Positions 1 to 12,644 of a stretch of 64,000 nucleotides of DNA are shown piece by piece. Both the position numbers and the translations under genes were made by a program. Below the pieces are notes generated by a model. The model ran no database searches, was not told where the DNA came from, and saw only the letters and a program-made list of their open reading frames with translations. How positions within the stretch are numbered: position 1 is the stretch's first letter; the number at the start of each line of letters is the position of its first letter. Source of the stretch: Sacculina carcini (lineage: Eukaryota > Arthropoda > Thecostraca > Sacculinidae); the NCBI GenBank assembly GCA_916048095.2, contig OU696573.1, positions 4,095,535 to 4,159,534 on the forward strand, given 5' to 3'.

Positions 1-246
1 ATCCTACCGTGCGGAGTGACCAAAAATATTCCGACAGGCTCTAATAATCCGGCAGGCTCTTATAATCCGGCACCATACGCAGGGGGTCGAAAAATATTCC
101 GGCATGTCGGATAAAAAGAGCATTTACGGTATATATATATATATTACCAGTTGGTCGAAAAATAGAGTGGCAGCCTCTAATTGAACGCCACTACTGTTTA
201 AGGTATAAAAATAGAACGGTATACTGTTCAAATAGAAGTTTTACGG

Positions 247-252
<6 letters not shown>
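1..252. repeat. Tigger/pogo-like MITE fragments
   Basis: The segment carries repeated short units of the type TCTAATTGAACGCCAC and AATAATCCGGCA, and ends in AAATAGAAGTTTTACGGTAT. The same end is seen in MITE copies near 24.2, 37.6 and 38.5 kb. Two fragments seem to be joined near position 135. TTTTACGGT ends next to TA suggest a Tc1-mariner/pogo-type element with a TA target. No coding capacity is seen. The left end lies outside the window. Confidence 0.5.
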
Positions 253-305
<53 letters not shown>

Positions 306-310
306 ATGTA
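253..310. repeat. (TA)n/(TG)n microsatellite
   Basis: About 42 bp of alternating TA is followed by a short TG run. It directly follows the MITE end. Confidence 0.9.
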
Positions 311-726
311 GCTGGTTTCGTGTAAGCCAATCTCATTTGATTGCTTTGCAGCTGTGACGGATCTGGGTATTACGGCGTTGGCGCAGTAGAACTGTGTGAT
401 AATTCCCGCCGGTCACATGATCTCTAACTGTATCTCAACTCTCTGTGGATACTCACTGAGCTTTCCCACGACAATTTCGAACAAAATTCTTTGTGATGAT
501 GTTTTAAATCAATTCAACTATAAAACTGGTTTCTAGTGCAAACAAAAGTTGTGGTTGAGTAACTTTGTTTTGTCGTGTATAGTCGGAACCGCTAAATGTC
601 ATACCCTCGGGACCTGCAAAAAGTATAACATCAACCGAACTATGACATTAACGGAACTCAACCTTTTTGGTCATTTTACAAGCATCGGGAATGTAAAAAG
701 TAATGCACAGTACGCAAGTGATTGAT
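311..726. other. No gene seen; possible transposon end
   Basis: There is no credible coding region. The stretch at about 616-640 (AAAAAGTATAACATCAACCGA) recurs in the same orientation, slightly diverged, at about 1587-1610. The two copies bracket the Tigger-like remnant. Confidence 0.4.
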
Positions 727-1216
727 TTAGAAGAAAAAGTTAATAAAAGTTTGCTTGTGTTTGCGCAGCAAATTTTTAACCATTTTTTCCATGAATGTTG
801 CTGAACGACCAGTGCTCAAAATCCGCAAAATTATCCTACAAGTAGGTGCGAAAGACACCCATGGCCGCATGCGCCTCTTTCCCGTTGGAAAGTGGCACCT
901 CAGTCCCACTGGCAACATCAGTCGTCCCGTCATCATCATCGCTGTCATCGACTTCTTTGCGTCACTCAGCATCACTCAGCTCGCCGTTGCACTCCACTTC
1001 TGCATCCAATGCTACCAACTCTTCAAACTCCACCGTTTTCGCGAAGTCCGGCTCATCGTCATCATGTTCGTCACCGCAACTGGTACTGCCATCTGTGGGC
1101 GTAAACCCCGACTTGAAGAAGCAGCTATCCACTATGCTGGGATTCACTAAGAAGAGCGCGTGCTTCAGCAGGTGCATTGCCCGCACAATCTTGTGGCGCG
1201 CATCTGGTGAAACCAC
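727..1216 (-). pseudogene. Tigger/pogo-like transposase, C-terminal remnant
   Basis: Read on the minus strand, residues near the start give a segment with NPSIVDSCFFKSGF. This matches the conserved C-terminal pattern of Tigger/pogo DDE transposases (a hydrophobic helix, then an S/T-I-x-x-C-F-x-x-x-G-F motif). An acidic Asp/Glu-rich stretch follows, and then a segment in another frame ending around the Leu/Lys-rich tail, as in Tigger proteins. The acidic stretch is crossed by a stop (about 962), so the frame is broken. No DDE catalytic core lies upstream, so this is a 5'-truncated fossil. Plus-strand open frames over 755-1220 are antisense shadows. The family call rests on motif recognition only. 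Confidence 0.6.
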
Positions 1217-1996
1217 ATAAGCACGGCCTCATCCACCTCTGCAAGTTTGCTCGATCTCTTGCGCTCCGACTCAGATTGCTCCTGGTCACCGCAATATCTC
1301 GAATTTCTTTCTCTTTCTTACTGATTTTGTATTGTTCCTAATTGCATCCGAGGTCCTTTGCAATGGTCGTTTGTTTTTTGATAGCTTTGAGCTGGTCCCA
1401 GATTTGCAACTAATCCTGCAGCGTGAACTCAGTACGCTTCCCCATCACTGCTACCACAATCACTACGCGCAAAGAATGAATAGGATTTTGATTGAATGGG
1501 CAAACACACAAGAAACATGGACTGACAATGTCATGAAATATGACAATAACCGATGTCATTTGTATAGAAAAATGTCATACGGGAACACAAAAAGTATGAC
1601 ATTAACCGATATGATATTAAGGGGATCGAATAACCTCAGAATGACCAAAAATCGAAAAAAAATTCTTCATCATATTCATTCGCTTAAAATACACTTATAC
1701 ATGTGTAGAATACACAGTATGAAAATTGGAGCGATATATCTTATCAAACAGTGTGGAGGGGAAGGGAGGAGGATGGATGGGAGGAGGGTGTGCTGCTTAC
1801 AACGCAGTTTGAGCCCTCAACGATGGAGCAGGCCCCTACGCAACAGCCACTGTCATGAAGGTGGAATGTGTGAGCCATGTTTCTAAGCGGATGGGCACAC
1901 GACCTCGGCAGCTCAAGAAGGACGAGAGAACACCACAGGTGACAAAGGCAAGCAGGGAAGGAAGAAAAGCAGGCAAGGAAAAAGGGCAAGCAGGTC
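1217..1996. other. No gene seen
   Basis: It contains short open frames without recognisable domains. The 1587-1610 motif repeats 616-640. A purine-rich GGGAGGAGG tract lies at about 1757-1790. Confidence 0.4.
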
Positions 1997-2650
1997 ATGA
2001 GGAGCAGGCTGGCAGGGAAGGATGGCCTCACTGATGTGGACATTGACAACATCTTCCGGCACTATGGACAGACGATTCGGCGCTTCGATCCAAAGGGCTC
2101 TGTGGAGGAACTTCGACAACGTCTCCATGCGATCTATGCTCACGCGAGGAGTACGGATGCCGAACCTTGCCACATGAGTTGTCCCCCCGGAGCAGATTCC
2201 TTGTGTTGGATGAAGAATGCAGATGCTGCTGGTGAAGACCCAGAACCACACTCTTCGAAGAACCTCCACCTCTCAGGGTTGTCAAGCGACCTCCTTTGCA
2301 AGGTCTTTCAGGTCTTCCATTCCCTCACTGAGCCTGGTCTGCTTTCAAGATTTCTGAAGAAGGAGACGCAGAACAGGAACGAGTCCATGCACTCCTAGCT
2401 CTAGCGGATGTGTCTGAAGGTGAAGCTTGCGTACCTGCGACGTGCCGTCTTTGCTGCGAGGATCACCTCTCTTCAGCGTAACTGTGGAAAGGTAGAGGGA
2501 AACGTTCTTGAGGCACTGGGACTTATTCCTCGAACATCTGTTGCAACTAGGAAGAGGAAAGAAATAACACAAGTGAGGCCATCTCCAGCCAAGAAGACGC
2601 GCCGTTCCCACGAAGAGCCTTCCACCTCCTACGCCCCTGGAGAGTTCTAG
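1997..2650 (+). pseudogene. Mutator-like transposase fragment (frameshifted)
   Basis: Two overlapping open segments belong to one degraded protein. The first (1997-2398) contains the spaced motif H-x-x-C-P-P-G-x-D-S-x-C, seen as CHMSCPPGADSLC, and ends with a TQNRNES motif. The second (2408-2650) continues with a C-x-K-x-K pattern and a hydrophobic helix before a basic Arg/Lys tail. This order (CP-x-G-x-x-S-W-C, then TQN-x-NE, then W-x-x-CPK) is familiar from large invertebrate proteins annotated as Mutator-like transposase domain proteins. A frame change near 2395-2410 separates the parts, and the N-terminal catalytic half is absent. The family assignment is inference; no search was possible. 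Confidence 0.5.
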
Positions 2651-4195
2651 TCCTCTTTCTTCATTATTCTATTCCTGTCATAGCAATAGCACATATTTAG
2701 ACAAAAAATACTGAAAATAGCTCTCCTGAAAACTTACGTATTTGGGGCTTCAACGCATACTCATTTTTCAATTTTTAATGCAGTGAGACAAGATAGCGCT
2801 CATTTGAAAGAGGAACCTGTGCCCTACAAGCTAACAGAAAGCTTTTTTAAATATCTTGATTAGAAAAAAACTATAGCTGGAAAAATGTGAAAAAATGCAA
2901 AAAATAGCAATGTTTTCAATATTATCTTATTTTGTTCAATATAAGTTTACAACGAATCATTCAATCCCAAATATGCTTCTGTATGTATGCTGCAAATATG
3001 CTCTAACTAGAAGAACACAGGTTCCTCTTTCGAATGAGCGCTGCCTCGACTCTCTGCGTCAAAAATTGATTGAAGGGTATATCATAAAAGTTACCCCTTA
3101 ATTTTCCGTTTTCTTTGCAGTATCTCGTTTTCTATGCCCGTAGCGAAAATTTGTCACAAACAAAATCATTTTTTTGCGTGTTTTATATGCATGCAAAATT
3201 TCAGAAGTCTCTGATCATCAATAATAAAAAATTCTGAGGGTAGTCGATCCCCGGTTTAGACTGTACATATTAATTGGTTCTGTGATATTCCTGGTCGCGG
3301 CAACAAGTTTAGGAAGCAACCATTTTTTCATCACTCTAGTCTCAGTCATATCTGTTTGACTTATGCCATTTGACGATTATCACATTGCGACTTTGTAAAA
3401 ATGAACGATTTCCCACAAAAAGCAAGTCCTATTATTTCAAGCCCCATTATTTTATCTATACCTCAACTTGTGTCCTTACATGACAGATGAGACACATACA
3501 ACTGTAAAAATGCCAATCACATCGATTCAGTGACATCCAGCGATGCATCCAAGCAGTGGCGTAGAGAGGCTATCTGCCGCCCGGGGTGCTTAATTTTGTT
3601 GCCGCCCCCCACTATGCATGTTTGTGGGTCGCTGGAGACTGTGCGTTTCAACACGACTGTACGGCGATTAGCAAGTCCATATGTCGATATAGCTGAAAAA
3701 GCTAACCTCTGTTAATAGGACATACTATCACTCACTTCTCGGAGATAATAATTATTAATCGATATTGCCTTCATTCAGTTATTTGACATTTAAACAGGAA
3801 ACATTAAAATAGTGTATTCAGAAATTGGATTCACTTATAACGATAATTTAACGTTTTTAGCAACTATTGTGCCCCACCCCCCTATGAAGTGCCGCCCGTG
3901 TCAAACCGCCTCCCGCACCCTCCACAATACGCACCCTCCCGCACCCTCCCTTAACCCATTAATGCCGAAAATGTTTATGGTAGTATAAGTGTAATATTCA
4001 GATAGAACTCAGCTTGAGAAGCCATAGTCAACAAGTTTTATAAGCTCTAAACAAATATTAGCTTATTATATAATATTATATAATTTTTAGAGGAAATTCA
4101 GTGATGGCAAATAATGTTGCCACTCGGCACTTGCGTGCACAAAATGTCAACTTGTGGTGTAGTGCGAGCGTGTGTTAGCAATATGTGTGTGTGTT
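2651..4195. other. Intergenic, decayed repeats, no gene
   Basis: The DNA is AT-rich with no supported gene. CAGTGGCGTAGAGAGG at about 3552 looks like a hAT-type end without a detectable partner. TTAACCCATTAATGCC at about 3952 resembles a piggyBac-type end (TTAA then CCC). A related GGGTTAA end lies at about 12170. Confidence 0.4.
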
Positions 4196-4451
4196 TGTGT
4201 GTCACTTGTGTTCCTATTCAGTTAACTGGTATGTCTGTGTGCAGCCTCAAGCCAGGCTTGTCCTGTTGGGTCAACTTGTAATGTTAAGAAAGCTGGTATG
4301 TATGTCTGTGTGTGTGCTTGTTTATGTATGACCGAGGTTATTTAAGGTGGCACAATATCCGTGTTCATGTCATTCTGTTGGTATTGTGCGCTCGTTCTTC
4401 AATACATCTCTGCCGTGTCATTTCAGCAATTAAATGTGGCATAGGACACCA
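4196..4451 (+). repeat. 5' LTR of Gypsy element
   Basis: It starts TGTGTGTCACTTG and ends GGACACCA, and aligns end to end with 8987-9242. Exact placement of the first bases is blurred by the preceding TG-rich sequence. Confidence 0.85.
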
Positions 4452-4454
4452 CAT

Positions 4455-4472
4455 TGGTGACCCCGACGTGAT
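4455..4472 (+). promoter_or_regulatory. Primer binding site, tRNA-Trp type
   Basis: TGGTGACCCCGACGTGAT begins three bases after the LTR and is complementary to the 3' end of animal cytosolic tRNA-Trp including CCA. It marks the minus-strand DNA start for this element. Confidence 0.8.
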
Positions 4473-4698
4473 ATCAGTAAGTTCCTATCATTTTCTATTC
4501 ATTCACGTTCATTAACATCTTCTTATTTCAAAGTTTAGATTTTGGTGTTCCTTTTCAGTATTATCCTTGGAATATTATCCTTGCATTTAGTTGAAATTCC
4601 GTCATTTCTTGTCATTTTATATTATTTCACGTTTGTGGCAAGAATATTTATTTCAGTTAGTTGCTTGTTATTCTCAATTAGTGCAATTTCATTTTTAT

Positions 4699-5445
4699 AT
4701 GGAAACATCCGATCCTGAGCCGCGTGTAGAGATCCAGCGAGTTTCCGTAAAGCTCCCTCCTTTCATGGAGAATGCTGTGGAAGGATGGTTCACCGTGCTG
4801 GAAGCTCAATTTGAGCTGCAAGCAATCAGCGTCAGTCAAACCAAATTTTTCGACATCCTGGCCTCTCTCCCTCCAAATATCGTCTCTCAGCTCGCTCCTG
4901 GAGTCATCGCTTCACATAGCTACGACACGTTAAAAACAGAGGTTTTGAGTCTCTTCGAGCGCAAACGGCCGGAGCTGTTTGAGGCGCTCATCGCGAAGAC
5001 TACTCTCGTCGGTCGTCCTTCGCAATTCCTGTCTGAAATACAGGCCATTGTACGCAAGGCTGGTGTCAACGACGACTTGGTGCGCCACAAATTCACGCAA
5101 GCTCTACCGTCTACAATTGGGACTGTCTTGGCAGCTCAGAAAAAGCTACCGATAGCTGAATTGGCCAAATTAGCCGACGAGGTTCTGCCACTAGCGCACT
5201 CTCAATGTCTAGCAGCACCTGCAGCCATGTCGCATCAACACCCGCAGCACGTCGAATCTTCACGCAGTCACCGGTATTATCAGCCAGCTGGGCGTGAACA
5301 CCGATCGTCATCTCCTGCGCGGTCATGCACAACACTACAACCATTTCACAATGGTCAACGTCCGAAGCTGTGTCGATTTCACATATTTTACGGTGCTAGT
5401 GCTGTGAGCCTTGGTGCAAGTGGCCAAATATACCGCCCAGCCTGA
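4699..5445 (+). pseudogene. gag: Gag of Gypsy element
   Basis: About 248 residues from the ATG at 4699; an in-frame upstream extension to 4591 is probably untranslated. The protein opens with METSDPEP and has the hydrophobic capsid-like region typical of retrotransposon Gag (WFTVLEAQFELQ, then a helix-rich stretch). Near the C-terminus LCRFHIFYGASA corresponds to the Cys/His motif that replaces CCHC in CsRn1-type Gags. It then runs out of frame into a TGA at 5443, so the second half of that motif is lost by frameshift. Gag would form the particle that packages element RNA. Confidence 0.7.
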
Positions 5446-5559
5446 ACATACAGCCGTCATCAAGAAGTTGTTCGCCGTCTCCTCACCTCGCTCTCAGCCA
5501 CCAGCGCAGGAAAACTAGAACGGCAGGTCATTACAGCTGCAACATATGGCCTGCCGCTC

Positions 5560-8500
5560 TTGAAAGTCGCAGCACGTATCGGCACACAGTGGCTCAATTT
5601 CGTGGTCGACACCGGAGCTGGTGTGTCAATTGTTCCTGGCAGTGCAGTTTCTTCTCTCATGCTTCAGCCCACATCCGTGCGTCTCTCGACAGCCAACGGC
5701 CTGCCCATGTCGGTGTATGGTGAGGTCAGGCTAGATGTCGTCTTGCACAAGCTCAGGAGAAGATTTTCGTGGACTTTTGTTGTATGTGACGCCGTCTACC
5801 CTCTGTTAGGACACGACTTTTTGAGCGCATTCAAACTTATGGTCGACTGTCATGCGCAGTGTTTTCGTGACACCACCACAAAACTATGTGCACCCACCGA
5901 AATGAGTGCTAAGCGGTCTGTGGGGCTGGTGGTGAATGACGTCAGTCACTTGCCTGCATCTGTGCGATCTCTTCTGATTAGTCGTCCCAGCTTGCTAGCA
6001 CCACAATCTGAGTGTGTTTCCACACTGCCTGTGCAACATTCTATCGACACAGATAGTGCGGCGCCTGTGTTTGCGCGCCACGGCGTTTGGCGCCTGATAA
6101 AGAAAGAGCCGCCCGAGCCGCATTTGACAAATTATTGCAGGCTGGCATCGTTCGCCGATCGAATTCACCCTGGAGTTCGCCATTACAAATGGTTGCCAAG
6201 AAAGTACCCGGAAAATGGCGCATCACGGGTGACTACCGTGCTTTGAGCGCCAAAACGGTGCATGACAGATTCCCGTTACCGCTCATACAGTATCTGTCAG
6301 GACATCTACACGCAAAAGAGTTTTCTAAAACATTGACCTACTCCAGGCGTACCACCAGGTGCCTATGAACGAGGCCGACATTGCGAAAACCGCCATCACC
6401 AAACCATTTGGTTTATTTGAATATTTGTATCTGCCGATGGGTCTCAGGAACGCAGGGGCTACATTCCAGCGATTTATGAGCACTATACTTGCCGACAAGA
6501 CTTGCACGTTCGTCTACCTGGACGACATGCTAGTGTTCTCAACCGACGAGGAGGAGCATAAACGTGATCTCGCAGCCGCTTTTGACGTGGTCAAGAAATA
6601 TGGCCTTCGTTTGTCACTAGAGAAGTGCACGCTCTTCCACTCGGCTATGAACTTCCTCGGAAACAAGGTTTCGACTGAGGGTATTCAACCACCGGAGGAC
6701 AAACTCAGTGATATTTGCAGTTTCCCAGCACCTAGTGACTCAGCGTCTCTTCGTCGTTTTCTGGGTATGCGCAGTTTTTATCGACATCTTGTGCCCAAGT
6801 TTGCAGCCCTGGTGCATCCACTGAGTGAGCGCAGCCGACTTCAACCAAATGCCAAACAGTTAGAGTTGAACGATGACGAGAAAGCAGCATTTGAATCCGT
6901 GAAGCAAGCACTGGAAAACGCGTGTGTGCTGCCACATCGGTTCCCAACTGTGCCCAGCTGCAGTTGGTAACTGACTGGTCTTCAGCCGCTGCCGGCGCAG
7001 CATTGCATCAAATGGTTGATGGTGAACCAAAACCCGTCTCGTTTTTTCCAAAAAATGGTCCAGTGTACAATGCAAATACTCAGTTTATGACAGAGAATTG
7101 TTGGCCGCATATTACGCTGTGTTACATTTCAGATACTACCTCGAAGGACGAGTGGTAACATTATTGACTGATCACAAGCCTCTAGTGGCAGCTTTCAAAA
7201 GCCCGAATGTTGCCAAATCTGATCGTCAACAGAGGCATTGGTCGTTTATAACAGAATACGTCGTTGACGTACAACACATTAGAGGCGCGGACAATACAGT
7301 GGCCGACTGTCTGTCACTCAGTGTGAACGCTATTACAACAGATGTTTTTGACCTGCCGGCTATCGCACGCGCCCAAGCTGTAGATACAGAAACTCAGGCT
7401 GCTACCACTACATTGACGGCGTCTAAGACATCGGGCGACCACCAACTTTGGTGTGACACTTCAACGCCGCATCCAAGACCATACCTGCCTGCGAAATGCC
7501 GATTTCCGATATTTTCACAGCTGCATGGACTCAGCCATCCCGGCATTCACGGCAGTATTCGACTCATCAAGTCCCGGTACGTGTGGCCGCGCATCGAACG
7601 CGACATTAAATTGTGGGTGAATGAGTGTACTGCATGTCAGCGGGTCAAGATCACTCGACATACCAAGTCACCGCTGGCTGACTTTGCAGTACCCAGCGTC
7701 CGCTTTGAGCGTGCTCATCTAGACCTGGTCGGACCGTTACCGCCGGCTACTGCGCATTGTCATCCATTCGCCACGCCATACCGGTACATACTCACCTGCA
7801 TCGACCGAGCTACGCGCTGGCCTGAGGCGATTCCGCTGACAGATATAACAGCTTCGTCTGTCGCTGACGCTTTCTTCTGTCACTGGATCTCGCGTTTCGG
7901 TGTCCCTCTACACGTGGTGACCGACCGCGGGACGCAGTTTAAATCCGAGCTGTTCCACGAGCTGTCGCGGCTGGTCGGATTTTACCGGATGAGAAGAGCT
8001 GCATACCGACCGCAGTCAAACGGGCTTGTCGAACGGCTGCACAGTGTCATAAAGACCGCTATCATGGCAAGAAAACAATGCTGGCTTTCAGCTCTGCCTG
8101 TGGTTATGCTAATTATCAGACTGCTGCCCAGTGAATCCCGTGTCTCTCCATTCACATCCGTCACCGGAGGTCAGCTGTTGTGTTCCCGGGTACCAACTGG
8201 CGACACTGCGATCACTGTCAAGGAGCAGCACAAGTTTGTAGCTGAGCTGGCGCGACGAATGTCCGAGGTGGATTTTTGTAACATGTCGGCCGGTACAGCA
8301 CATGATAGACCGATGTCGTATGTACCACAACAATTGTCGACCTGTGAGAAGGTGTGGGTGCGCGTGGATAGAGTTTGCCGGCCACTCGAAGCACCATATC
8401 GCGGTCCTTTCCGTGTGATATCGAGATCTTCGAAAGTGTTCGTGGTTTAGCTGCCTACCGGTGCGTCAGACACTGTGTCTATTGACCGACTAAAACCGGC

Positions 8501-8687
8501 AGTCGTCACGCCTGCCACCAGATCATCCGTTGCAGCTGCACCACCAGCAACAAAACCAGCTGCACCACCAACACCGGCACCAGTACCTGATCTTGCTACA
8601 TCGTCGCAACAGCGTACTACTACTACTACTACCAGGTCAGGCCGTAATGTGCGCTTTAAAAAGAAACCTGAGTTCCACTATTTTTGA
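5560..8687 (+). pseudogene. pol: Pol of Gypsy element (PR-RT-RH-IN)
   Basis: The protease shows VDTGAGVS (about 5635). RT segments follow, with YLDD at about 6514 and a short LPMGL motif before it. RNase H is spread over 6960-7330 and includes TDHKP. The integrase has a HHCC zinc finger ending ECTACQ (about 7625) and a DDE core (HLDLVG, TDRGTQF, SNGLVERLH) that looks catalytically complete. The reading frame changes near 6085, 6325, 6945 and 7105, and a TAG interrupts at 8448. The tail then continues in frame to about 8687 with a Thr-rich and basic end. The integrase part is the best preserved. The element is not autonomous. Confidence 0.85.
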
Positions 8688-8986
8688 TATTGCATGTTTT
8701 TTGTATTTTGATATTGCGTAATGTATTTCTTATTGTTCACGTACACCACAGTGCGACACAATAGAGCGTATTGTTTATGTTTTGTGCGTTTGCTGAATTC
8801 GTGTACCTTGCTGTGTATTTGTATGTATTTTTGTTTGATACTCTCCAAAACTATTGCACGAGTTTATGAATGAATGTATGAATGAGTGTGATTATGTGTG
8901 AATGCTAGAATGCAAGTGTAAATGATTATCCACTCAGTGAATGAATACAACAAACTGTTTAACGTTCCACCGTTAGTGAATCGCGT

Positions 8987-9242
8987 TGTGTGTCACTTGT
9001 GTTTCTATTCAGTTAACTGGTATGTCTGTGTGCAGCCTCAAGCCAGGCTTGTCCTGTTGGGTCAACTTGTAATGTTAAGCAAGCTGGTATTTAGGTCTGT
9101 GTGTGTGCTTGTGTATGTATGACCGAGGTTATTCAAGGTGGCACAATATGCGTGTTCATGTCATTCTGTTGGTATTGAGCGCTCGTTCTTCAATACATCT
9201 CTGCCGTGTCATTTCAGCAATTTAATGTGGCATAGGACACCA
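8987..9242 (+). repeat. 3' LTR of Gypsy element
   Basis: 256 bp matching 4196-4451 with about nine substitutions and no length change. The sequence before it (8690-8986) is non-coding and has no polypurine tract. Confidence 0.85.
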
Positions 9243-10727
9243 AAAACTGATGGTTACTCTTTCCGTTTTTTGATAATAATTCGGCCATGAATCAGATTTT
9301 CAGCATAAATATTTGCAATTATGTACCTGTGTGATCCTCGTAACACAAAACTCAGACTATTTAATGAATAATCAATAGCAATAAATGAAAAACATGCTAG
9401 ATTCAACCCCTTCATTCAGCCAATACATGCACACAAAGCACGAAACACTAAGGGTGAATTAGAGCAAAACAATTAAACATAGGAGGTTGAACATAGGAAA
9501 TAAAACAATAATACAACTAAATTGAACAAAATTAACAAATCAAAATTAAGCAATTAAACATATATATGAACGAAATTTTTGTATTAATTCCGGATGCATA
9601 GTTAGTTTACACTCGGAAAATATTTGGAGATTTCCCCGGATATTTTCAATATCTGCTGCTTGTTACGTGCAATGTTGATGGATAGTGTACACTGGAATCA
9701 CGCTGCGTGTCTCATCCAGTTGAACATTCAGCAACAAGCAGTGGTTGAGGGCCGGGACCTGACTTCACTTCACCATGCCGTTGTATGGTGTCCAGAACAC
9801 ATTATCTTGTGAAATGCAGTAATGGCATATTACGGTCCTGTTTCTTGAATAAAATTCACGTATTCACCACCGCTGAGCTAATTTATCATGTGAAGAGAGG
9901 TCAACACAATTACTAAGAGCGAATTTGCATTCTGTAATTTGCGACAAATCGGTCATGGACATCCACCCCACCCATGATTCTATTGTACACGGCAACAAGA
10001 GCCGACATATCAGTGACCATATTTATTTTGTTTGTTTGATCTATCGGGAAGGTTTGTGGCTCGCATCAATCTCATGTTTTTTCATATGATTGATACCGCT
10101 CTGGTGTTCTTCTATCAGACAGAGCATAGCAAGTGGATGGGAAATCATCTCTCGTATTTGATTATTGCATATGATAATATCAGCGCTTCCTTTGGTACGC
10201 GATTTACTCTAATAGTACCGGTAATGGCAAAACCAGCAGAAGAGAGTTGTTCCGTGAGGGACAGTGAAGAGAAATAAATGTCGACTGTCAGATGGTGACC
10301 AGGACGCAGTGAGCATTTCTCAATAATGCTTTAAACAAGATCAGCTCATTGACCACAACGTACTCTTCAGACGTGTTGCTGCCCCACCGTATGACTCGTA
10401 ATGAATGAGGAATATATCCGCTTATCACATGCATACCAATTTTAGCCGACTATCATTGGATTTCTCCTAAAGTATTGCTTGAATGATAATGTTCGTAATA
10501 AGGTACCATGTACTCATCAACAGATTACTCTTCAGGTGTAATATTTGGATATTTTTGGCGAAGTCGAATATGGATCGCACATTGTGATATCGATCTGACT
10601 TGTTGATGTTAATATTGGAATTATCTGTCAGGTATCCCTGCTCATACTTTGAACAACCATTGCATTGCAGATGTCTTCATCCCGGAGCCAGTATAACCTG
10701 CTGTTTGAAACGGTAGAATATACCGAC
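9243..10727. other. Intergenic, no gene supported
   Basis: AT-rich sequence. Open frames at 9624-9812 and 10032-10277 have no recognisable domain and no splice context that I trust. Confidence 0.4.
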
Positions 10728-11295
10728 CAGTGGCGGCGCCAGGATTCTTCCGATGGGGGGGGGCTGAGGGAGGTCTAAGGAAAAACTTGTAGGGGCTAAG
10801 GAAAAAGTTGAGGGGGTGTAGGTGTGATATGTATTGGCGTCAACGCAGGTACAGGTACAGGCAGGTACAGGAAATTTTTGCAAAGATCAGCTGGTCTATT
10901 GTTAGATGATCTAAACCAATTCTTACTACAAGCATCAAATACCAATGAATTATTATATATGCTTAAATCTCACAAGCTGTGTGACAATGCAGAATACGTA
11001 GTGTCATCAAACTATGTCGGAATATAATGATATGCTCGGCCATTTTACACATATTTACATTTTGTTATATCTGCGCGCCACCTGGAGTTTAGATGCATTC
11101 GAGATACGAGTGAGCCGCTATGCCTGCGGGCCGGAACGTGCTACGCTCATGCGACATCTGGTAGTGAAGCGAGAAAGCTATTATCGGCCTTAAGGACACG
11201 CATAAGCCCCACAGGGGCTTATTGGCATTTTTTAGGGTCTCCAGCCACCGCAAGCCCCCCCCCCCCCCCCCCCCCCCCCCTTGGCGCCGCCACTG
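10728..11295. mobile_element. hAT MITE family 2, copy 1
   Basis: It begins CAGTGGCGGCGCCA and ends TGGCGCCGCCACTG, a perfect 14-bp terminal inverted repeat. Flanks ATACCGAC (10720-10727) and ATCCCGAC (11296-11303) match at 7 of 8 bases, the 8-bp duplication expected of hAT transposition. The 568-bp interior is non-coding, rich in GGGGG/CCCCC near the ends, and includes a long C run at about 11256-11281. Confidence 0.85.
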
Positions 11296-12640
11296 ATCCC
11301 GACATTATCATGATCGCTATCATAGTATTGATTTTAGAATGAGTGGTTGAAAATGCATACCAAGTGCTAAATAACCTCATCGGTGATGAACAATTTCAAG
11401 CATTTAGAGGAATTTATATTTTGTGCTTGAAAACATCTATTTACGCTAAATATAAATTTTTAATTGTTCTTATAGATTTCCAGGTTTTATTCAATAAAGA
11501 TGTATTTTAATTCAAATTCTTATCTTTTAGTGCTGATGGTGTCTGGTAGTGTCTGAGGGATTTATACCGTACTTAATACTAAATAATCACTCAATGAATC
11601 ATTGGAACATTCACATGGTGTGTATAAGTTTATCACACTTTAATTAATTTTATCCAAACAAATTATCTGGCTATATTTCATATTTAGATAATATATCTAC
11701 AAAGTATTTAGGAAAGACTCCATACTCTAAAAATCGTTTTTATTAAATAATCACCTACTAAAATGAAGAAAATGTAGATTGCAGCAAATTTTGTACACAC
11801 CAGTGCCGAATGACAACATTTGTTGCCACTCAACTTCCCACTTGAATAATTTTCAGCAGATGCGCGATACAATAAAAATTAATTTATTTTTAGAATGGCA
11901 TATCTTTTTTCTATAATATCATATAAACACTATCAGCAATATTATAATTAAATTTGAATTGCGTGCCTTTTTGTAACCATATTTTCAGCCACTTCTAACG
12001 GTGACCGTGTTTGTGAAGTCTGTACAGTTCGGAACGTCACATTTCCTAACTTGCTGTGTTCCCAACATTTTCATTGAGCAAACAAACACCTATTTGTAGC
12101 TTTCGCAAATAACATACGCCACCCAGGACGCATTTTCTCGCTGGCATTCGTTGCCACTCGACATCAATGGGTTAATGATATAACCAATGGAAAGGGCACT
12201 AGAAATGTACTCTTTTTCATTGTAATCAATTGGTGGTCAACCTCAACGAATACATGCTGTATATTGTAAAATAAACACTACATATATGTTTTATCTCAGA
12301 ATAGTGTACTTTATTTTGTATGTAGATTGTATCAACCAGCTTTGTGCTGAAAACGTAGTATTTGAACATGTTTGCGAGCAGCAACTCAAATCAAATCACG
12401 GTACAAAATATTGCTTCATTGTTTCATGCCTCGTAACTTTTCATTGCCCTTGCGCCGAACATCTTTGGCGCCACAGCGTCAATAAAGTTATTGGTGATGG
12501 TGTGTAATAAAAGCCAATAATGGACCTTGCTGTATTTTGCTCTATAATCAAGTATTGATCTAAATATATTATGTTACTTTCTATTAATTAAGAAGACGTG
12601 CAGCTTTGTCTGACCACAAACCAGATCCTAAGCTGCATAC
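11296..12640. other. Intergenic, no gene; possible piggyBac-type end
   Basis: AT-rich sequence. CATCAATGGGTTAA at about 12162-12175 mirrors TTAACCCATTAATG near 3952 and may be a piggyBac-type terminus. No left partner is visible nearby. Confidence 0.35.
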
Positions 12641-12644
12641 CCCC

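Larger units (their letters stand above)
4196..9242 (+). mobile_element. Ty3/Gypsy retrotransposon, CsRn1-like, decayed
   Basis: A full-length but inactive LTR retrotransposon. It has two 256-bp LTRs (TG...CA, about nine differences, so roughly 3.5% divergent), a primer site matching the 3' end of animal tRNA-Trp, gag without a CCHC knuckle, and a pol order of protease, RT, RNase H and integrase. tRNA-Trp priming and the short Cys/His motif at the Gag C-terminus are features known for the CsRn1 group of Ty3/Gypsy elements. Several frameshifts and stops interrupt pol. No target-site duplication is found: the left LTR abuts a TG microsatellite and the right flank is AAAAC. No purine tract precedes the 3' LTR. 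Confidence 0.85.

Noticed and set aside
755-1220. Plus-strand frames of 124-131 codons
   Set aside because: They lie opposite the Tigger-like remnant, and their Ser/His-rich content reflects the acidic stretch on the other strand.
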